Assembly: GCA_947460595.1 (NCBI GenBank)
Contig: CANHGS010000002.1
Coordinates: 233,239 to 297,238, forward strand
From: Bacteroidota bacterium
Lineage (GTDB): Bacteria; Bacteroidota; Bacteroidia; Chitinophagales; Chitinophagaceae
DNA length: 64,000 nucleotides
Direction of reading: 5' to 3'
A program made the position numbers and the translations under genes. The notes beneath the pieces are model-generated. The model was not told the origin of the DNA, made no database searches, and saw nothing but the letters and a program-made list of their open reading frames with translations. Shown here piece after piece: positions 34,008-42,514 of the stretch (position 1 is its first letter; each line of letters opens with the position of its first letter).

Positions 34008-36470
34008 ATGAAATATATTGGTGAACACTTATTGCCCGGCCAGATTGGCCATATCTTAACTTTATTATCCTTGGTGGCATCCTTGATGGCCACCATTGCT
34101 TATTTTATGGCCAATCGCTTGGGCGATTCAACGGAAAAAACCAGTTGGATTAAAATGGCTAGGGGCGCTTTTTTTGTAGAGACGGTCTCCGTTTTTAGCA
34201 TATTTGGTTTAATTGTTTACATCATCTCTAATCACTACCATGAATATTTCTTTGCTTGGAACCACTCTTCTCGTTCCTTACCAAGTAAGTATTTGTTGAG
34301 TTGTATTTGGGAAGACCAATCCGGAAGTTTTTTATTGTGGAGCGTATGGCATTGTGTATTGGGATGGGTATTGGTTTGGAAATCAAAAGATTGGGAAGCC
34401 GGAACCATGTTTGTTTTAAACCTAGCCCAGTTCTGTATTGGAACCATGTTGCTAGGGGTTTATATTTTTGGTGCTAAAATTGGCAATGATCCTTTTATAC
34501 TTTGGCGTAATAGCATGCCAGACCTGCCCATTTTTACCAATCCTGATTACCTGCAATTGCCAAGGGTTTATGAAGGCAATGACTTGAATACTTTATTGCA
34601 AAACTATTGGATGGTGATTCACCCTCCAGTGTTGTTTCTTGGATTTGCCTCAACTATAATTCCTTTTGCCTATGCTTTTGCAGGCTTGATGAATAAGCGC
34701 CATGATTGGGTAAAACCAGTGATTCCATGGGCTGGTTTTTCTGCAGCTATTTTGGGCTTGGGTATTATGATGGGGGCAGCATGGGCCTATGAAAGTTTGT
34801 CATTTGGTGGCTATTGGGCTTGGGATCCAGTAGAGAATGCCTCGTTGGTACCTTGGTTAACCTTGGTGGCAGGTTTGCACGTGAACATGGTCTATAAGAA
34901 TACGGGTTACTCCCTTAAGACTACTTACTTTTTTTATATTATCAGTTTTACCCTGATTCTGTATTCTACCTTCCTAACTAGGAGTGGTATTTTAGCTGAC
35001 ACATCGGTACACGCATTTACCGTTGATGATAAAAACTTACAAGCCATTTATGTACAATTAATAGGTTTTGTATTGGTATTTTTCATACCAGCCATGGTTT
35101 TATTTGCCATGAATTACAAAACCTTACCCAGTATCCAAAAAGAAGAACAAACCTACAGTAGGGAATTCTGGATGTTTATTGGTTCACTTGTTTTATTTCT
35201 AGGTGGTATTGTCATTATTGCAAAAACCTCAACGCCCGTTTTCAATAAAGTGTTTGGTTCCAATATTGCACCACCGGAAGATCCTGAATTTGCCCATAAC
35301 CAAATCCAGATTTTTGTAGCCATGATCTTGGGGTTACTCACTGCTTTTACCCAGTATTTCAAATACAAAGACACGCCCAAAGACCAGTTTGGGAAGAAGA
35401 TTTGGATTCCAACCCTAGTTTCGGTTTTAATAAGTCTAGCTATTAGTTTGTTTGGAGAAATCAGGTATGGTTCAAAAGGCCCCGTATTTTTAGTAGCCAT
35501 ACATATTGCCATTTTTACGGCAGTCTATTCTGTGGTAGCAAATGCTTCTTATATCTGGTTGGGATTAAAAGGAAAGGTAAAAGCGGCAGGTGCTAGTGTG
35601 GCTCACGTAGGTTTTGGTTTGGTATTGGTAGGAATCCTAATTTCATCGGCCAAGAAAACCGTTTTGAGTTGGAATACAACAGGCATCACCGTATTGTCTA
35701 AGGATGCTAAGGGTGCCCAGGGCGATCCGGCAGAAAACCTAACCCTCTTTAAGCAAGTAAAAACTGATATGGGTAAGTATATGGTTACTTGGATCAGGGA
35801 TACCATTGATAATATTGACCATAAACGTTATTTTGAAATTGAATTCATTGCCAAGGATAAGTCGGATAGTTTCAAGCTTTATCCTGATGTAATGAAAAAC
35901 AATAAAGGCATGGAAGGCTTTGCTGCCAACCCATCGGCCAAACATTATTGGCACAAAGACATTTTTGGTTATATCACATCGTTCCAAGAAAACAATACCA
36001 CAGATACTACCACTTTTAGAAACAAACAAGTAAAAGCAGGTGATACCTTGTTTTATGGTAATGGCTTGATGATACTTGAAAAAGTGGCCATTAATCCTGC
36101 TGAGCAACAGTCAAAAGTCTTACCCGGTGAAGTGTCATTGTTTTTAAACATGACAATCATTACCAAAGACGGAAGGCGTTACCCCGCTAATCCTGGTATT
36201 GCCATCAAGGACCAACAACTCCGATTAATTAATGATACCATTCGTTCACAAAGCCTGGTATTGCAATTCAACAAAGTGGTTGATCAGAAAACAGGCCAAC
36301 TAGAAATAGGCATCAAAGAAAGTAGTTCTATCACTGAATTGATCACCTTAAAGGTTTACGAGTTCCCTTTGATCAATGTGTTATGGCTAGGCGTAGTGGT
36401 GATGATCATTGGATTTGGCATGAGTATTCGTCAGCGATTGTTAACAAAAACCAATTTAAAAGCGGTTTAA
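34008..36470 (+). CDS. ccmF: Cytochrome c haem lyase subunit CcmF
   Basis: An 820-residue polytopic membrane protein, longer than the roughly 650 residues of the enterobacterial protein. The haem-handling tryptophan-rich WWD block GGYWAWDPVENAS is near residues 266-280. Conserved periplasmic His residues lie near MVIHPPVLFLG (about 203-213) and DTSVHAFTVD (about 332-341). About fifteen membrane helices are followed by a large periplasmic domain (about 560-790) and a final helix. CcmF joins haem from CcmE to apocytochrome c. The other Ccm genes (A, B, C, H) are not in the window. Confidence 0.93.
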   Translation: MKYIGEHLLPGQIGHILTLLSLVASLMATIAYFMANRLGDSTEKTSWIKMARGAFFVETVSVFSIFGLIVYIISNHYHEYFFAWNHSSRSLPSKYLLSCIWEDQSGSFLLWSVWHCVLGWVLVWKSKDWEAGTMFVLNLAQFCIGTMLLGVYIFGAKIGNDPFILWRNSMPDLPIFTNPDYLQLPRVYEGNDLNTLLQNYWMVIHPPVLFLGFASTIIPFAYAFAGLMNKRHDWVKPVIPWAGFSAAILGLGIMMGAAWAYESLSFGGYWAWDPVENASLVPWLTLVAGLHVNMVYKNTGYSLKTTYFFYIISFTLILYSTFLTRSGILADTSVHAFTVDDKNLQAIYVQLIGFVLVFFIPAMVLFAMNYKTLPSIQKEEQTYSREFWMFIGSLVLFLGGIVIIAKTSTPVFNKVFGSNIAPPEDPEFAHNQIQIFVAMILGLLTAFTQYFKYKDTPKDQFGKKIWIPTLVSVLISLAISLFGEIRYGSKGPVFLVAIHIAIFTAVYSVVANASYIWLGLKGKVKAAGASVAHVGFGLVLVGILISSAKKTVLSWNTTGITVLSKDAKGAQGDPAENLTLFKQVKTDMGKYMVTWIRDTIDNIDHKRYFEIEFIAKDKSDSFKLYPDVMKNNKGMEGFAANPSAKHYWHKDIFGYITSFQENNTTDTTTFRNKQVKAGDTLFYGNGLMILEKVAINPAEQQSKVLPGEVSLFLNMTIITKDGRRYPANPGIAIKDQQLRLINDTIRSQSLVLQFNKVVDQKTGQLEIGIKESSSITELITLKVYEFPLINVLWLGVVVMIIGFGMSIRQRLLTKTNLKAV

Positions 36471-36536
36471 ATAGGGATTGGGTTACTTTTTTGGCTGGGC
36501 AGCATTAATGAATATTGATTTGTCTATTTTTAAACA

Positions 36537-37169
36537 GTGAAATACCAACTACCATATCATAAATGGCTATTGATTTGTCTCTTTGTGGGAGCAGCTCAAT
36601 TTTTGCAGGCCCAGGAACAACCTGTTGGTCATGGGCCATTGGATACGGTAAAAGTCTATGCCTATGTGACTCCAGAAGGGGATACCATTGGCCAGAGTTA
36701 TTTGCCCAATGTGTTGGTTTATGCAAAGTTAACTGGCCAATGGAAAAAATATTGGGCAGATTGGACGCGTTTACGCAACGCAGTTTATGTTACCTATCCT
36801 TATGCAAAAGCTGCTGGAAGAATCATGAATGATATTAATTCAAGGTTGGTAAACGTGACGGATAGAGGAGCGCGTAGAAAGATTATCCATAGCCGTGAAA
36901 AGGAATTGAAGAAAGAATTTACTGAAAAATTGACGCAGTTATCTGTTTACCAAGGTAAGGTTTTGATGAAACTGATTTACCGTGAAACAGGTAATAACTG
37001 TTATGAAATTATTGAAGACTATAAGGGATTTATCAATGCTGCATTTTGGCAAACCTTAGCCGTATTATTTGGTAGTAATTTAAAACAGAAGTACGAGCCA
37101 AACGGTAAAGACGCAGACATGGAAAAGATTGTGATAGACGTAGAAAGAATGTACGGTTACCGCAGTTAA
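36537..37169 (+). CDS. DUF4294 family exported protein
   Basis: A 210-residue protein, apparently started by GTG, with a signal peptide (about 1-26, ending FLQAQE). The mature part contains YVTPEGDTIGQSYLPNVLVYA and WKKYWADWTRLRNAVYVTYPYAK segments that match the Bacteroidota DUF4294 family; its function is unknown. A TATTTTTA element at 36525-36532 lies 4 nt before the GTG. It follows ccmF by 66 bp. Its TAA stop overlaps the convergent aat stop by 4 bp (TTAA). Confidence 0.8.
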   Translation: MKYQLPYHKWLLICLFVGAAQFLQAQEQPVGHGPLDTVKVYAYVTPEGDTIGQSYLPNVLVYAKLTGQWKKYWADWTRLRNAVYVTYPYAKAAGRIMNDINSRLVNVTDRGARRKIIHSREKELKKEFTEKLTQLSVYQGKVLMKLIYRETGNNCYEIIEDYKGFINAAFWQTLAVLFGSNLKQKYEPNGKDADMEKIVIDVERMYGYRS

Positions 37170-37810
37170 ATCAATTTGGTAAGCTTTTGAGCAAAATCAT
37201 TTCTACCAATCATGGTTGCTCCCAAACTTTCTAAATGAGCGGTATAGACTTGACAATCTATTAATTCAACACCTTCCAATTCCAATTGCTTTACAAAATG
37301 TATAAAAGCAAATTTGCTAGCGTTAGAAGCTTTTGCAAACATGCTTTCTCCAAAAAATACTTTACCCATTTTAATGCCATACAAACCACCTACCAGTTGA
37401 CCATCTAACCAGGTCTCGGCTGATACAGCAAAACCTAGTCCATGTAGTCCATTAAAAGATTGCTCTAATGCTGGGGTGATCCAAGTGCCATCCTGACCCG
37501 ATCTTTTTTGGTTTTTGCAATTGGCAATTACTTGGTCAAAAGCGGTGTTAACACTAAAGCGATAGTCTCCTTTTCTAATCACTTGCTGCATACTCTTACT
37601 CACTTTTAGATTTTCCGGGAATAAGACAAACCTAGGGTCTGGGCTCCACCAAAGTGGAACAGGGCCGTCAAACCATGGGAAAATTCCGTGCTTGTAAGCT
37701 AGAAGAAGCCTATCAATACTAAGGTCTCCACCAATAGCTAATAATCCTTCTTCGTCTGCATCAGAGAGAGGCGGAAACCATAAACTGTTATCTAGTGTGA
37801 ACAAAGGCAT
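37166..37810 (-). CDS. aat: Leucyl/phenylalanyl-tRNA-protein transferase
   Basis: A 214-residue GNAT-like transferase that adds Leu or Phe from tRNA to N-terminal Arg or Lys of proteins, creating primary N-degrons. Typical motifs are FPPLSDADEEGLLAIGGDLS (13-32), AYKHGIFPWF, WWSPDPRFVLFPE, LVGGLYGIKMGKVFFGESMF and LIDCQVYTAHLESLGA. It lies 35 bp downstream of clpS on the same strand, so the enzyme and the N-degron receptor are produced together. Confidence 0.96.
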   Translation of the reverse strand: MPLFTLDNSLWFPPLSDADEEGLLAIGGDLSIDRLLLAYKHGIFPWFDGPVPLWWSPDPRFVLFPENLKVSKSMQQVIRKGDYRFSVNTAFDQVIANCKNQKRSGQDGTWITPALEQSFNGLHGLGFAVSAETWLDGQLVGGLYGIKMGKVFFGESMFAKASNASKFAFIHFVKQLELEGVELIDCQVYTAHLESLGATMIGRNDFAQKLTKLI

Positions 37811-37845
37811 GTGGGGATGTTTGTTCTGAGTTTGAATGTAACCAA

Positions 37846-38151
37846 TTAAACAATCATTTCAATGGTAGCACCAATGCCTCTTTCAGTAATAGCGTCACAC
37901 ATGGGTTTTAAAGTATCATAGTCCCCATTCTTAACGGCATATTTACCCTTGTTATGGATAATCATAGCACATTGTTCTGCCTGTTCCAAGTCATGACCAC
38001 AAACCTCCATCAAGGTCTCAATCACCCAATCAAAACTATTCACTTCATCATTCCAAACAATGAGGGAATAAGAAGGAGTCAATTGGGTTAATACACCAAC
38101 GTCTGAATCTTCTCTAGGTTGAGCGGCTTCTTGTTGTCCAAATAAGTGCAT
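37846..38151 (-). CDS. clpS: ATP-dependent Clp protease adaptor ClpS
   Basis: A 101-residue adaptor that delivers proteins with Leu, Phe, Tyr or Trp at their N-terminus to the ClpAP or ClpCP protease. The N-degron-binding residues Asn34, Asp35 and His66 are present (WNDEVNSF and IIHNKGK). The gatekeeper that is Met40 in Escherichia coli is Phe40 here. The first 25 residues form the flexible extension needed for delivery. It precedes aat by 35 bp. A possible promoter with TATATTTT elements lies between it and the tRNA terminator. Confidence 0.93.
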   Translation of the reverse strand: MHLFGQQEAAQPREDSDVGVLTQLTPSYSLIVWNDEVNSFDWVIETLMEVCGHDLEQAEQCAMIIHNKGKYAVKNGDYDTLKPMCDAITERGIGATIEMIV

Positions 38152-38237
38152 GGCGTAAAGTTAAAATATAAACCAATAATGGTATAACCAACTTTTAGCA
38201 GTATGGATAAAAAATATAAACCCGTATAAGTATCCAC

Positions 38238-38272
38238 AAAAAAATAACCTCAAGATAAATCCTGAGGTTATT
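38238..38272 (-). terminator. Terminator of the tRNA-Val transcript
   Basis: TGAGGTTATT (38263-38272) and AATAACCTCA (38243-38252) form a 10-bp stem with a 10-nt loop. On the minus strand a T-run (complement of 38238-38244) follows. It lies 3 bp beyond the tRNA 3' end. Confidence 0.8.
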
Positions 38273-38275
38273 TTG

Positions 38276-38350
38276 TGGGAGCACACGGGTTCGAACCGCG
38301 GACCCTCTGCTTGTAAGGCAGATGCTCTAAACCAGCTGAGCTATGCTCCC
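38276..38350 (-). tRNA. tRNA-Val (anticodon TAC)
   Basis: A complete 75-nt cloverleaf. The acceptor stem is GGGAGCA/TGCTCCC with discriminator A, and the D-arm GCTC/GAGC closes correctly. The anticodon stem TCTGC/GCAGA encloses the loop CTTACAA (anticodon TAC), and the T-arm CGCGG/CCGTG encloses TTCGAAC. The 3' CCA is not encoded. It is the only tRNA in the window and has its own promoter and terminator. Confidence 0.97.
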
Positions 38351-38368
38351 TTTGTTTGTTTGGGAGTG

Positions 38369-38399
38369 CAAAAATAAGGGATGAATGTTTATCACCAAA
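38369..38399 (-). promoter_or_regulatory. Promoter of tRNA-Val
   Basis: TTTG (minus strand, 38396-38399), a 19-nt spacer, and TATTTTTG (38369-38376), both perfect, 18 nt before the tRNA 5' end. It serves as the internal reference for promoter calls in this window. Confidence 0.75.
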
Positions 38400-38426
38400 T
38401 TTATTTTTGTTTTTTTTTGAAAAAGA

Positions 38427-38717
38427 TCAATTCAATTGAAGTGCAGGGAATCTATAATGTTGACTATCGTATACAAATAGCTCTTCAATTTCATAGGACC
38501 AATATTTATAGAGAGGAGATTTAGCCAAGCATTTATCGGCCTCCGCCTTGTTTTCACAATTCATGGTGATCCAACAAGTTTGGCTTTCCATACTAACTGC
38601 ATAGCTATCAATCACAGACTTGTTCATTAAATAGTTGATATAGGTTCTATGTGGGGGAACCAATTGCATGAACTGTTCATCCATGGTAAATTTGATGATT
38701 GCCTGAAACTTTTTCAT
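38427..38717 (-). CDS. Small hypothetical protein, possible dimeric alpha-beta barrel fold
   Basis: A 96-residue protein without signal peptide. It starts with a strand (KKFQAIIKFT), has a helix around YINYLMNKSVIDSYAV, then a strand (SQTCWITMNCE) and a helix (KAEADKCLAKSPLYKYW). This beta-alpha-beta order resembles YciI- or muconolactone-isomerase-like ferredoxin folds. I do not recognise it confidently. It is 76 bp upstream of the tRNA gene on the same strand. Confidence 0.6.
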   Translation of the reverse strand: MKKFQAIIKFTMDEQFMQLVPPHRTYINYLMNKSVIDSYAVSMESQTCWITMNCENKAEADKCLAKSPLYKYWSYEIEELFVYDSQHYRFPALQLN

Positions 38718-38846
38718 CTGCTAATGTTTTACATGTTAGGGTATACAAGATTCGTGCAGCATTTTTTCTAATGGCAATCTGTCAATAAATTCCCCCAAAA
38801 ACGGAAACTATTGCAGGCGTTCAATGGCCAGATTCTTTTATAATGT

Positions 38847-39866
38847 CTACTTGCGCCAAGTCAGCTTTGCCAATTTCCCATTTCCCCCAGCCAAAAAGAC
38901 GGCATTCCCCTTTTGGGCTTTTTGAACTACATGAAAGCTTTCTTTGGAAATGTTTTCCCAGCTAAGACCACCGTCATGTGAAAGGTCTACCCCTGATGTA
39001 CCACAAGCAATCAATTCAGTTTTGGTCATAAAAATGACACAGGATTTATATCCTTGAGGATTAATCTGAGGGACACGAATATTTTTCCCTCTTTTGTCAA
39101 ATAAAACCGCATTTCCAATTTGAATACTATCCTTTGAAAAATCGCCACCTACAATTAAACCATTTCCATTTGCATCCATGACCAAGGAATTGGCACCAGT
39201 GGATTCGCTACCTTGAAGCAAGGGTAGTTCCAAAATCTTGTCTTCCAAAAATAACCTTGATTGTTTACCTCCCGTTGCAAAAACAATTTCCTTACCTCTA
39301 TGCACCAAATTGGTTCCTGAAGAGGCAAAAAAAGCCTCCCCTTCATTTGCGGTCAAATTATGTTTGGTAATCATAGGGTCATTGCTAGTCCAAGTTTCTC
39401 CCTGATCCTTGGTGATGGCCAAAAAGAATTTGACAAGGATAGGGTCTCCAATCACGGCTCCGTTGTTAGCATCATGGAAATCCATTGCGTCTAAAAACAT
39501 TCCCTTGGTACTGTCTGTAAAAACAGTACGCCAAGTTTTGCCGGCATCCGTAGTTTTCAAGATCACTGCTGGCTCTGCAATACCCATAATGATGGCAGTT
39601 TGGTCATCAAAAGCGGCAATATCTCTAAAGTCTTTTTTTTCAAAACCGGGTACGGTAATCCAATCCACGTGAAAACCACCATCTATAGAACGGCCAACTG
39701 TACCCCCACTGCCACTGACCCAAAGCACTTGGTCATTCACCACGGACAATCCCCTAAAACTCTTTCTAGTACCTGACTGTAAAATGTCTATTGTTGGGTT
39801 TTGTGCCAAGAGGCAAGTAGTCATGAAAAAGGCAATCAAACAGGAAAATATTTTATTTAGTGCCAT
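38847..39866 (-). CDS. Secreted Ycf48-like/BNR beta-propeller protein
   Basis: A 339-residue protein with a signal peptide (about 1-22, ending CLLAQ). Repeated blades with sialidase-type turns are visible: SIDGGFHVDW, TTDAGKTWRTVF, TKDQGETWTSND and SHDGGLSWENIS. Such seven-bladed propellers include the photosystem II assembly factor Ycf48 and many Bacteroidota proteins mislabelled as oxidoreductases; no enzymatic residues are evident. The frame is open 16 codons further upstream, but the ATG at 39866 places the signal peptide at the N-terminus. It is divergent from tcdA. Confidence 0.82.
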   Translation of the reverse strand: MALNKIFSCLIAFFMTTCLLAQNPTIDILQSGTRKSFRGLSVVNDQVLWVSGSGGTVGRSIDGGFHVDWITVPGFEKKDFRDIAAFDDQTAIIMGIAEPAVILKTTDAGKTWRTVFTDSTKGMFLDAMDFHDANNGAVIGDPILVKFFLAITKDQGETWTSNDPMITKHNLTANEGEAFFASSGTNLVHRGKEIVFATGGKQSRLFLEDKILELPLLQGSESTGANSLVMDANGNGLIVGGDFSKDSIQIGNAVLFDKRGKNIRVPQINPQGYKSCVIFMTKTELIACGTSGVDLSHDGGLSWENISKESFHVVQKAQKGNAVFLAGGNGKLAKLTWRK

Positions 39867-39932
39867 AAGTGTATCAGATTTGCAGCTTTGAATAGTTTTT
39901 GAAAGATAGTACAAACACCTAAAACAAGAAAG

Positions 39933-40661
39933 ATGATCCCATATTGGATGAGCCGGACCCAGTTGATGATGGGTGATGAACCCATTTTAAAATTGATGGG
40001 AAAGCATGTGTTGGTTGTTGGCCTAGGTGGAGTAGGTGGCATCTGTGCAGAAATGATAGCTAGGTCAGGGGTTGGTAGAATGACCATTGTAGACGCAGAT
40101 ACCGTAGACTTAAGCAATACCAATAGGCAAATTCCCGCATTGCATTCAACAGTTGGAAGGTTGAAAACTGAGGTATTGGCAGAAAGACTCAAAGACATCA
40201 ATCCAGCACTAGAATTGAGGGTATTACCCATTTATATTAAAGAGCAGGAAACCATTAACCTAATTGAATCTGAACACATTGATTACGCAGTAGATTGTAT
40301 TGATACCCTGTCTCCAAAAGTTTATTTTATCAAAGCTTGTATAGAAAGAAAGATTCCAATTGTGAGTTCATTGGGTGCTGGTGGCAAATTGGATCCTTCA
40401 CAAGTTCAGGTAACGGATATTTCTAAGACATATGAGTGCAACCTAGCCCGATATGTGCGCAAGAAATTGCATGGATTGGGAATTCGAAAAGGCTTGACCG
40501 TGGTATTTAGTCCAGAAAAAGTAGACCAAAGCCGTATCATAGAAACCGAGAAAGCTTTTCCTAAAAAATCCATTATTGGCACCATGAGTTATATGCCTGC
40601 CATTTTTGGATGCACGGTAGCATCTGTAGTGATCAGGGGTTTATTGGCACAGGAAAACTAA
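39933..40661 (+). CDS. tcdA: tRNA threonylcarbamoyladenosine dehydratase TcdA
   Basis: A 242-residue ThiF/MoeB-type E1-like enzyme that cyclises t6A37 to ct6A in tRNA using ATP. The nucleotide-binding VLVVGLGGVGGICAEMIARSG is at about residues 27-47, followed by DADTVDLSNTNRQIPA. DCIDTLSPKVYFIKAC carries the adenylate-site Asp, and VSSLGAGGKLDPSQ is typical of TcdA rather than of MoeB. The CxxC zinc pairs of MoeB are absent, as expected. Start codons at 39933 and 39948 are both possible. Its stop overlaps the convergent namZ-like gene by 4 bp. Confidence 0.92.
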   Translation: MIPYWMSRTQLMMGDEPILKLMGKHVLVVGLGGVGGICAEMIARSGVGRMTIVDADTVDLSNTNRQIPALHSTVGRLKTEVLAERLKDINPALELRVLPIYIKEQETINLIESEHIDYAVDCIDTLSPKVYFIKACIERKIPIVSSLGAGGKLDPSQVQVTDISKTYECNLARYVRKKLHGLGIRKGLTVVFSPEKVDQSRIIETEKAFPKKSIIGTMSYMPAIFGCTVASVVIRGLLAQEN

Positions 40662-41824
40662 TACAATAAATAAGGGGTAACAGCCTCTTTCCAATCGCCA
40701 ACGGCCGTTAATTTACTGGTCTGAGCAATAAAATTTTGTAAGGACAGATCAAAAAGCTTTTCCGCATCCGAAATACCCAATAATTTGTTTAAATGACGCT
40801 GCCCTGTTTTGTTTACAGAAGTGGGATAGGGACTCCATTGAAATTGTGTTGGATACAATTCCTTGATAAGTTTAATGAGCAATAAACCATACCCCATGGA
40901 TTGAAAATAAGGTGGTTCTAGCACCTGAAACTGTATGCCAGAGCAAGCTTGATTAGCAAACTTGGCATCAAATGGTTCAAAGTCTAAGGGGATTGCTTTT
41001 AAATCTTCTAAGGCCAATTGGTTAACAATACTGGCCACTTGTTTTCCATTCATCCAAGGTGCTCCAGCAATTTGAAAAGACATGTGCGTGCCCCTGCCTT
41101 CACTGATATTGGTAGCTTCTAACAAACAAAGACCAGGATACAAAAGCATAGCAGCAAAGTCTTGTATGGCAGGAGAGGTAGGAACAAAGGGAATGCCCCA
41201 ATCAGGTTGAAAATCATTTCTATTCCAATTTTTGCAGGTAATCACTTCTAAGAGGCAGCCCAAAGTTCTGGTTGCATTAAAATACTGAGCAAGTTCACCC
41301 AATGTGCAGGAATGTCTTATTGGAAGATTCCATCTGCCAATAAAAGAAGCTTCGGACTCATCTAACATGGGCCCTTCCGCTAATGACAAATTACCCGAAA
41401 CAGGATTGGGCCTGTCTAGCACCACTAAAGGTATTTGGTGAAAAGCAGCAGCTTCCATTAAATAAGAGAGCGTCCACAAATAAGTATAGTATCTACAACC
41501 TATGTCTGGGATATCAAATAACAAGAGGTCAATATTGGATAAATCGGAAGCCGTAGGCGATAGCTGTTCACCATATAAACTAATCACCGGAAGACCTGTT
41601 AACGCATCTATTCCATTGGGCATGGGATGCCCATCAGGGCCATCTACCATTAAACCATGCTCTGGTGAAAACAGGCTAACTATATTAAAACCATGATCTA
41701 CTAATGCTTTTCTGGATGGTACTAAAGTATTGGTAGTAGCAGCCTGATTAGTTATTAAACCAATCCTTTTAGATTTCCACTCAGGGGCATTTTGCAATAT
41801 GCGGTCAACACCAAATTCAATCAT
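40658..41824 (-). CDS. namZ: DUF1343 protein, NamZ-type exo-beta-N-acetylmuramidase
   Basis: A 388-residue protein of the DUF1343 family (GH171), whose characterised members release N-acetylmuramic acid from the non-reducing end of murein fragments. Characteristic segments are GLITNQAA, SLFSPEHGL (about 50-58), LLFDIPDIGCRYYTYLWTL, VLDRPNPVSG and LLEATNISEGRGT. No clear signal peptide is visible, so a cytoplasmic or unusual location is possible. The frame runs five codons further to a TTG; the ATG at 41824 is preferred and overlaps the upstream Cys-cluster gene by 8 bp. Confidence 0.88.
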   Translation of the reverse strand: MIEFGVDRILQNAPEWKSKRIGLITNQAATTNTLVPSRKALVDHGFNIVSLFSPEHGLMVDGPDGHPMPNGIDALTGLPVISLYGEQLSPTASDLSNIDLLLFDIPDIGCRYYTYLWTLSYLMEAAAFHQIPLVVLDRPNPVSGNLSLAEGPMLDESEASFIGRWNLPIRHSCTLGELAQYFNATRTLGCLLEVITCKNWNRNDFQPDWGIPFVPTSPAIQDFAAMLLYPGLCLLEATNISEGRGTHMSFQIAGAPWMNGKQVASIVNQLALEDLKAIPLDFEPFDAKFANQACSGIQFQVLEPPYFQSMGYGLLLIKLIKELYPTQFQWSPYPTSVNKTGQRHLNKLLGISDAEKLFDLSLQNFIAQTSKLTAVGDWKEAVTPYLLY

Positions 41825-42290
41825 GGGCTTGTTTTTCAAATAAGAGTTTGGTTTTTAACTGCTCCATCACATTAAAAATAATGGGGCACCGATGGTAATG
41901 CATAAAATGGGTGAACAGTCTTTTTTGAAAATGGGGTAGGTGTAAAGCCGGGAATTCTTTACATCCTTCAAAACGATGCTCATAGACGGTGCATTTATTA
42001 TCAGACAAAAAATGACAGGGAATGGCATTGATTAACATAAGCCCATGCATGCCTTTTTCCAAATACTGTTCATCAAAACGGGTACGCTCCATGTCAAGAA
42101 CTTCCGCTAAATTTTCGGCTTCAGGCTCAGAGACTGTGATCATCAAAGACTTACAACAATTGCCACACTGGGTACAATCCACTTTTGGACTGATTGATTG
42201 ATCCAATTCAACAACCATTTGATCCAATAAGTCCGATTCAAAACCACCCAAAAACTCCTTAAAACGGATATTTTCTGTTTCTAAGCCCAA
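41817..42290 (-). CDS. YkgJ family cysteine-cluster protein
   Basis: A 157-residue protein with the CxxCxxCC arrangement CTQCGNCC (about 39-46), then CHFLSDNKCTVYEHRFEGCKEFP (abridged), typical of the YkgJ (UPF0153) family, which probably binds a zinc ion or an iron-sulfur cluster. Its function is unknown. No ATG precedes the conserved region, so the start is probably the TTG at 42290, an uncertain choice. It overlaps the namZ-like gene downstream by 8 bp. Confidence 0.82.
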   Translation of the reverse strand: MGLETENIRFKEFLGGFESDLLDQMVVELDQSISPKVDCTQCGNCCKSLMITVSEPEAENLAEVLDMERTRFDEQYLEKGMHGLMLINAIPCHFLSDNKCTVYEHRFEGCKEFPALHLPHFQKRLFTHFMHYHRCPIIFNVMEQLKTKLLFEKQAHD

Positions 42291-42387
42291 ACTAATAGTT
42301 TTTATTGCGGCTAGGTCAAAAATGATATTGATAGGTGCTTCTTGGATGGTTTAAAAGTACATTCCTTGAATCTGCTGGCAAAACCAA

Positions 42388-42410
42388 GTTTATAAACAGG
42401 TTTATCCACA
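42388..42410. promoter_or_regulatory. Palindrome and DnaA box upstream of parE
   Basis: GTTTATAAAC (42388-42397) is a perfect 10-bp palindrome. Four bases later TTATCCACA (42402-42410) is an exact match to the DnaA-box consensus. They lie about 30-50 bp upstream of the parE promoter. A single box does not make an origin; control of parE by DnaA is a possibility. Confidence 0.4.
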
Positions 42411-42438
42411 ATCTGATGGCATTTGTAGAAAAGTATAA

Positions 42439-42468
42439 TTGTCTTGCAGTTTGAGGTGGTTAGATTTG
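42439..42468 (+). promoter_or_regulatory. Promoter of parE
   Basis: TTG at 42439-42441, a 19-nt spacer and a perfect TAGATTTG at 42461-42468. The predicted start is near 42473, about 40 nt before the parE ATG. Confidence 0.6.
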
Positions 42469-42514
42469 CGGGTTGTTGCCAAAGAGATAAGAAATTGGCC
42501 AACAGGAAGGAAAT

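Noticed and set aside
38223..38240. Second DnaA-like box near the clpS promoter (GTATCCACA)
   Set aside because: One mismatch to the consensus and no partner box; expected by chance in AT-rich DNA.
42402..42410. Replication origin
   Set aside because: Only one exact DnaA box, with no dnaA or dnaN gene and no box cluster nearby.
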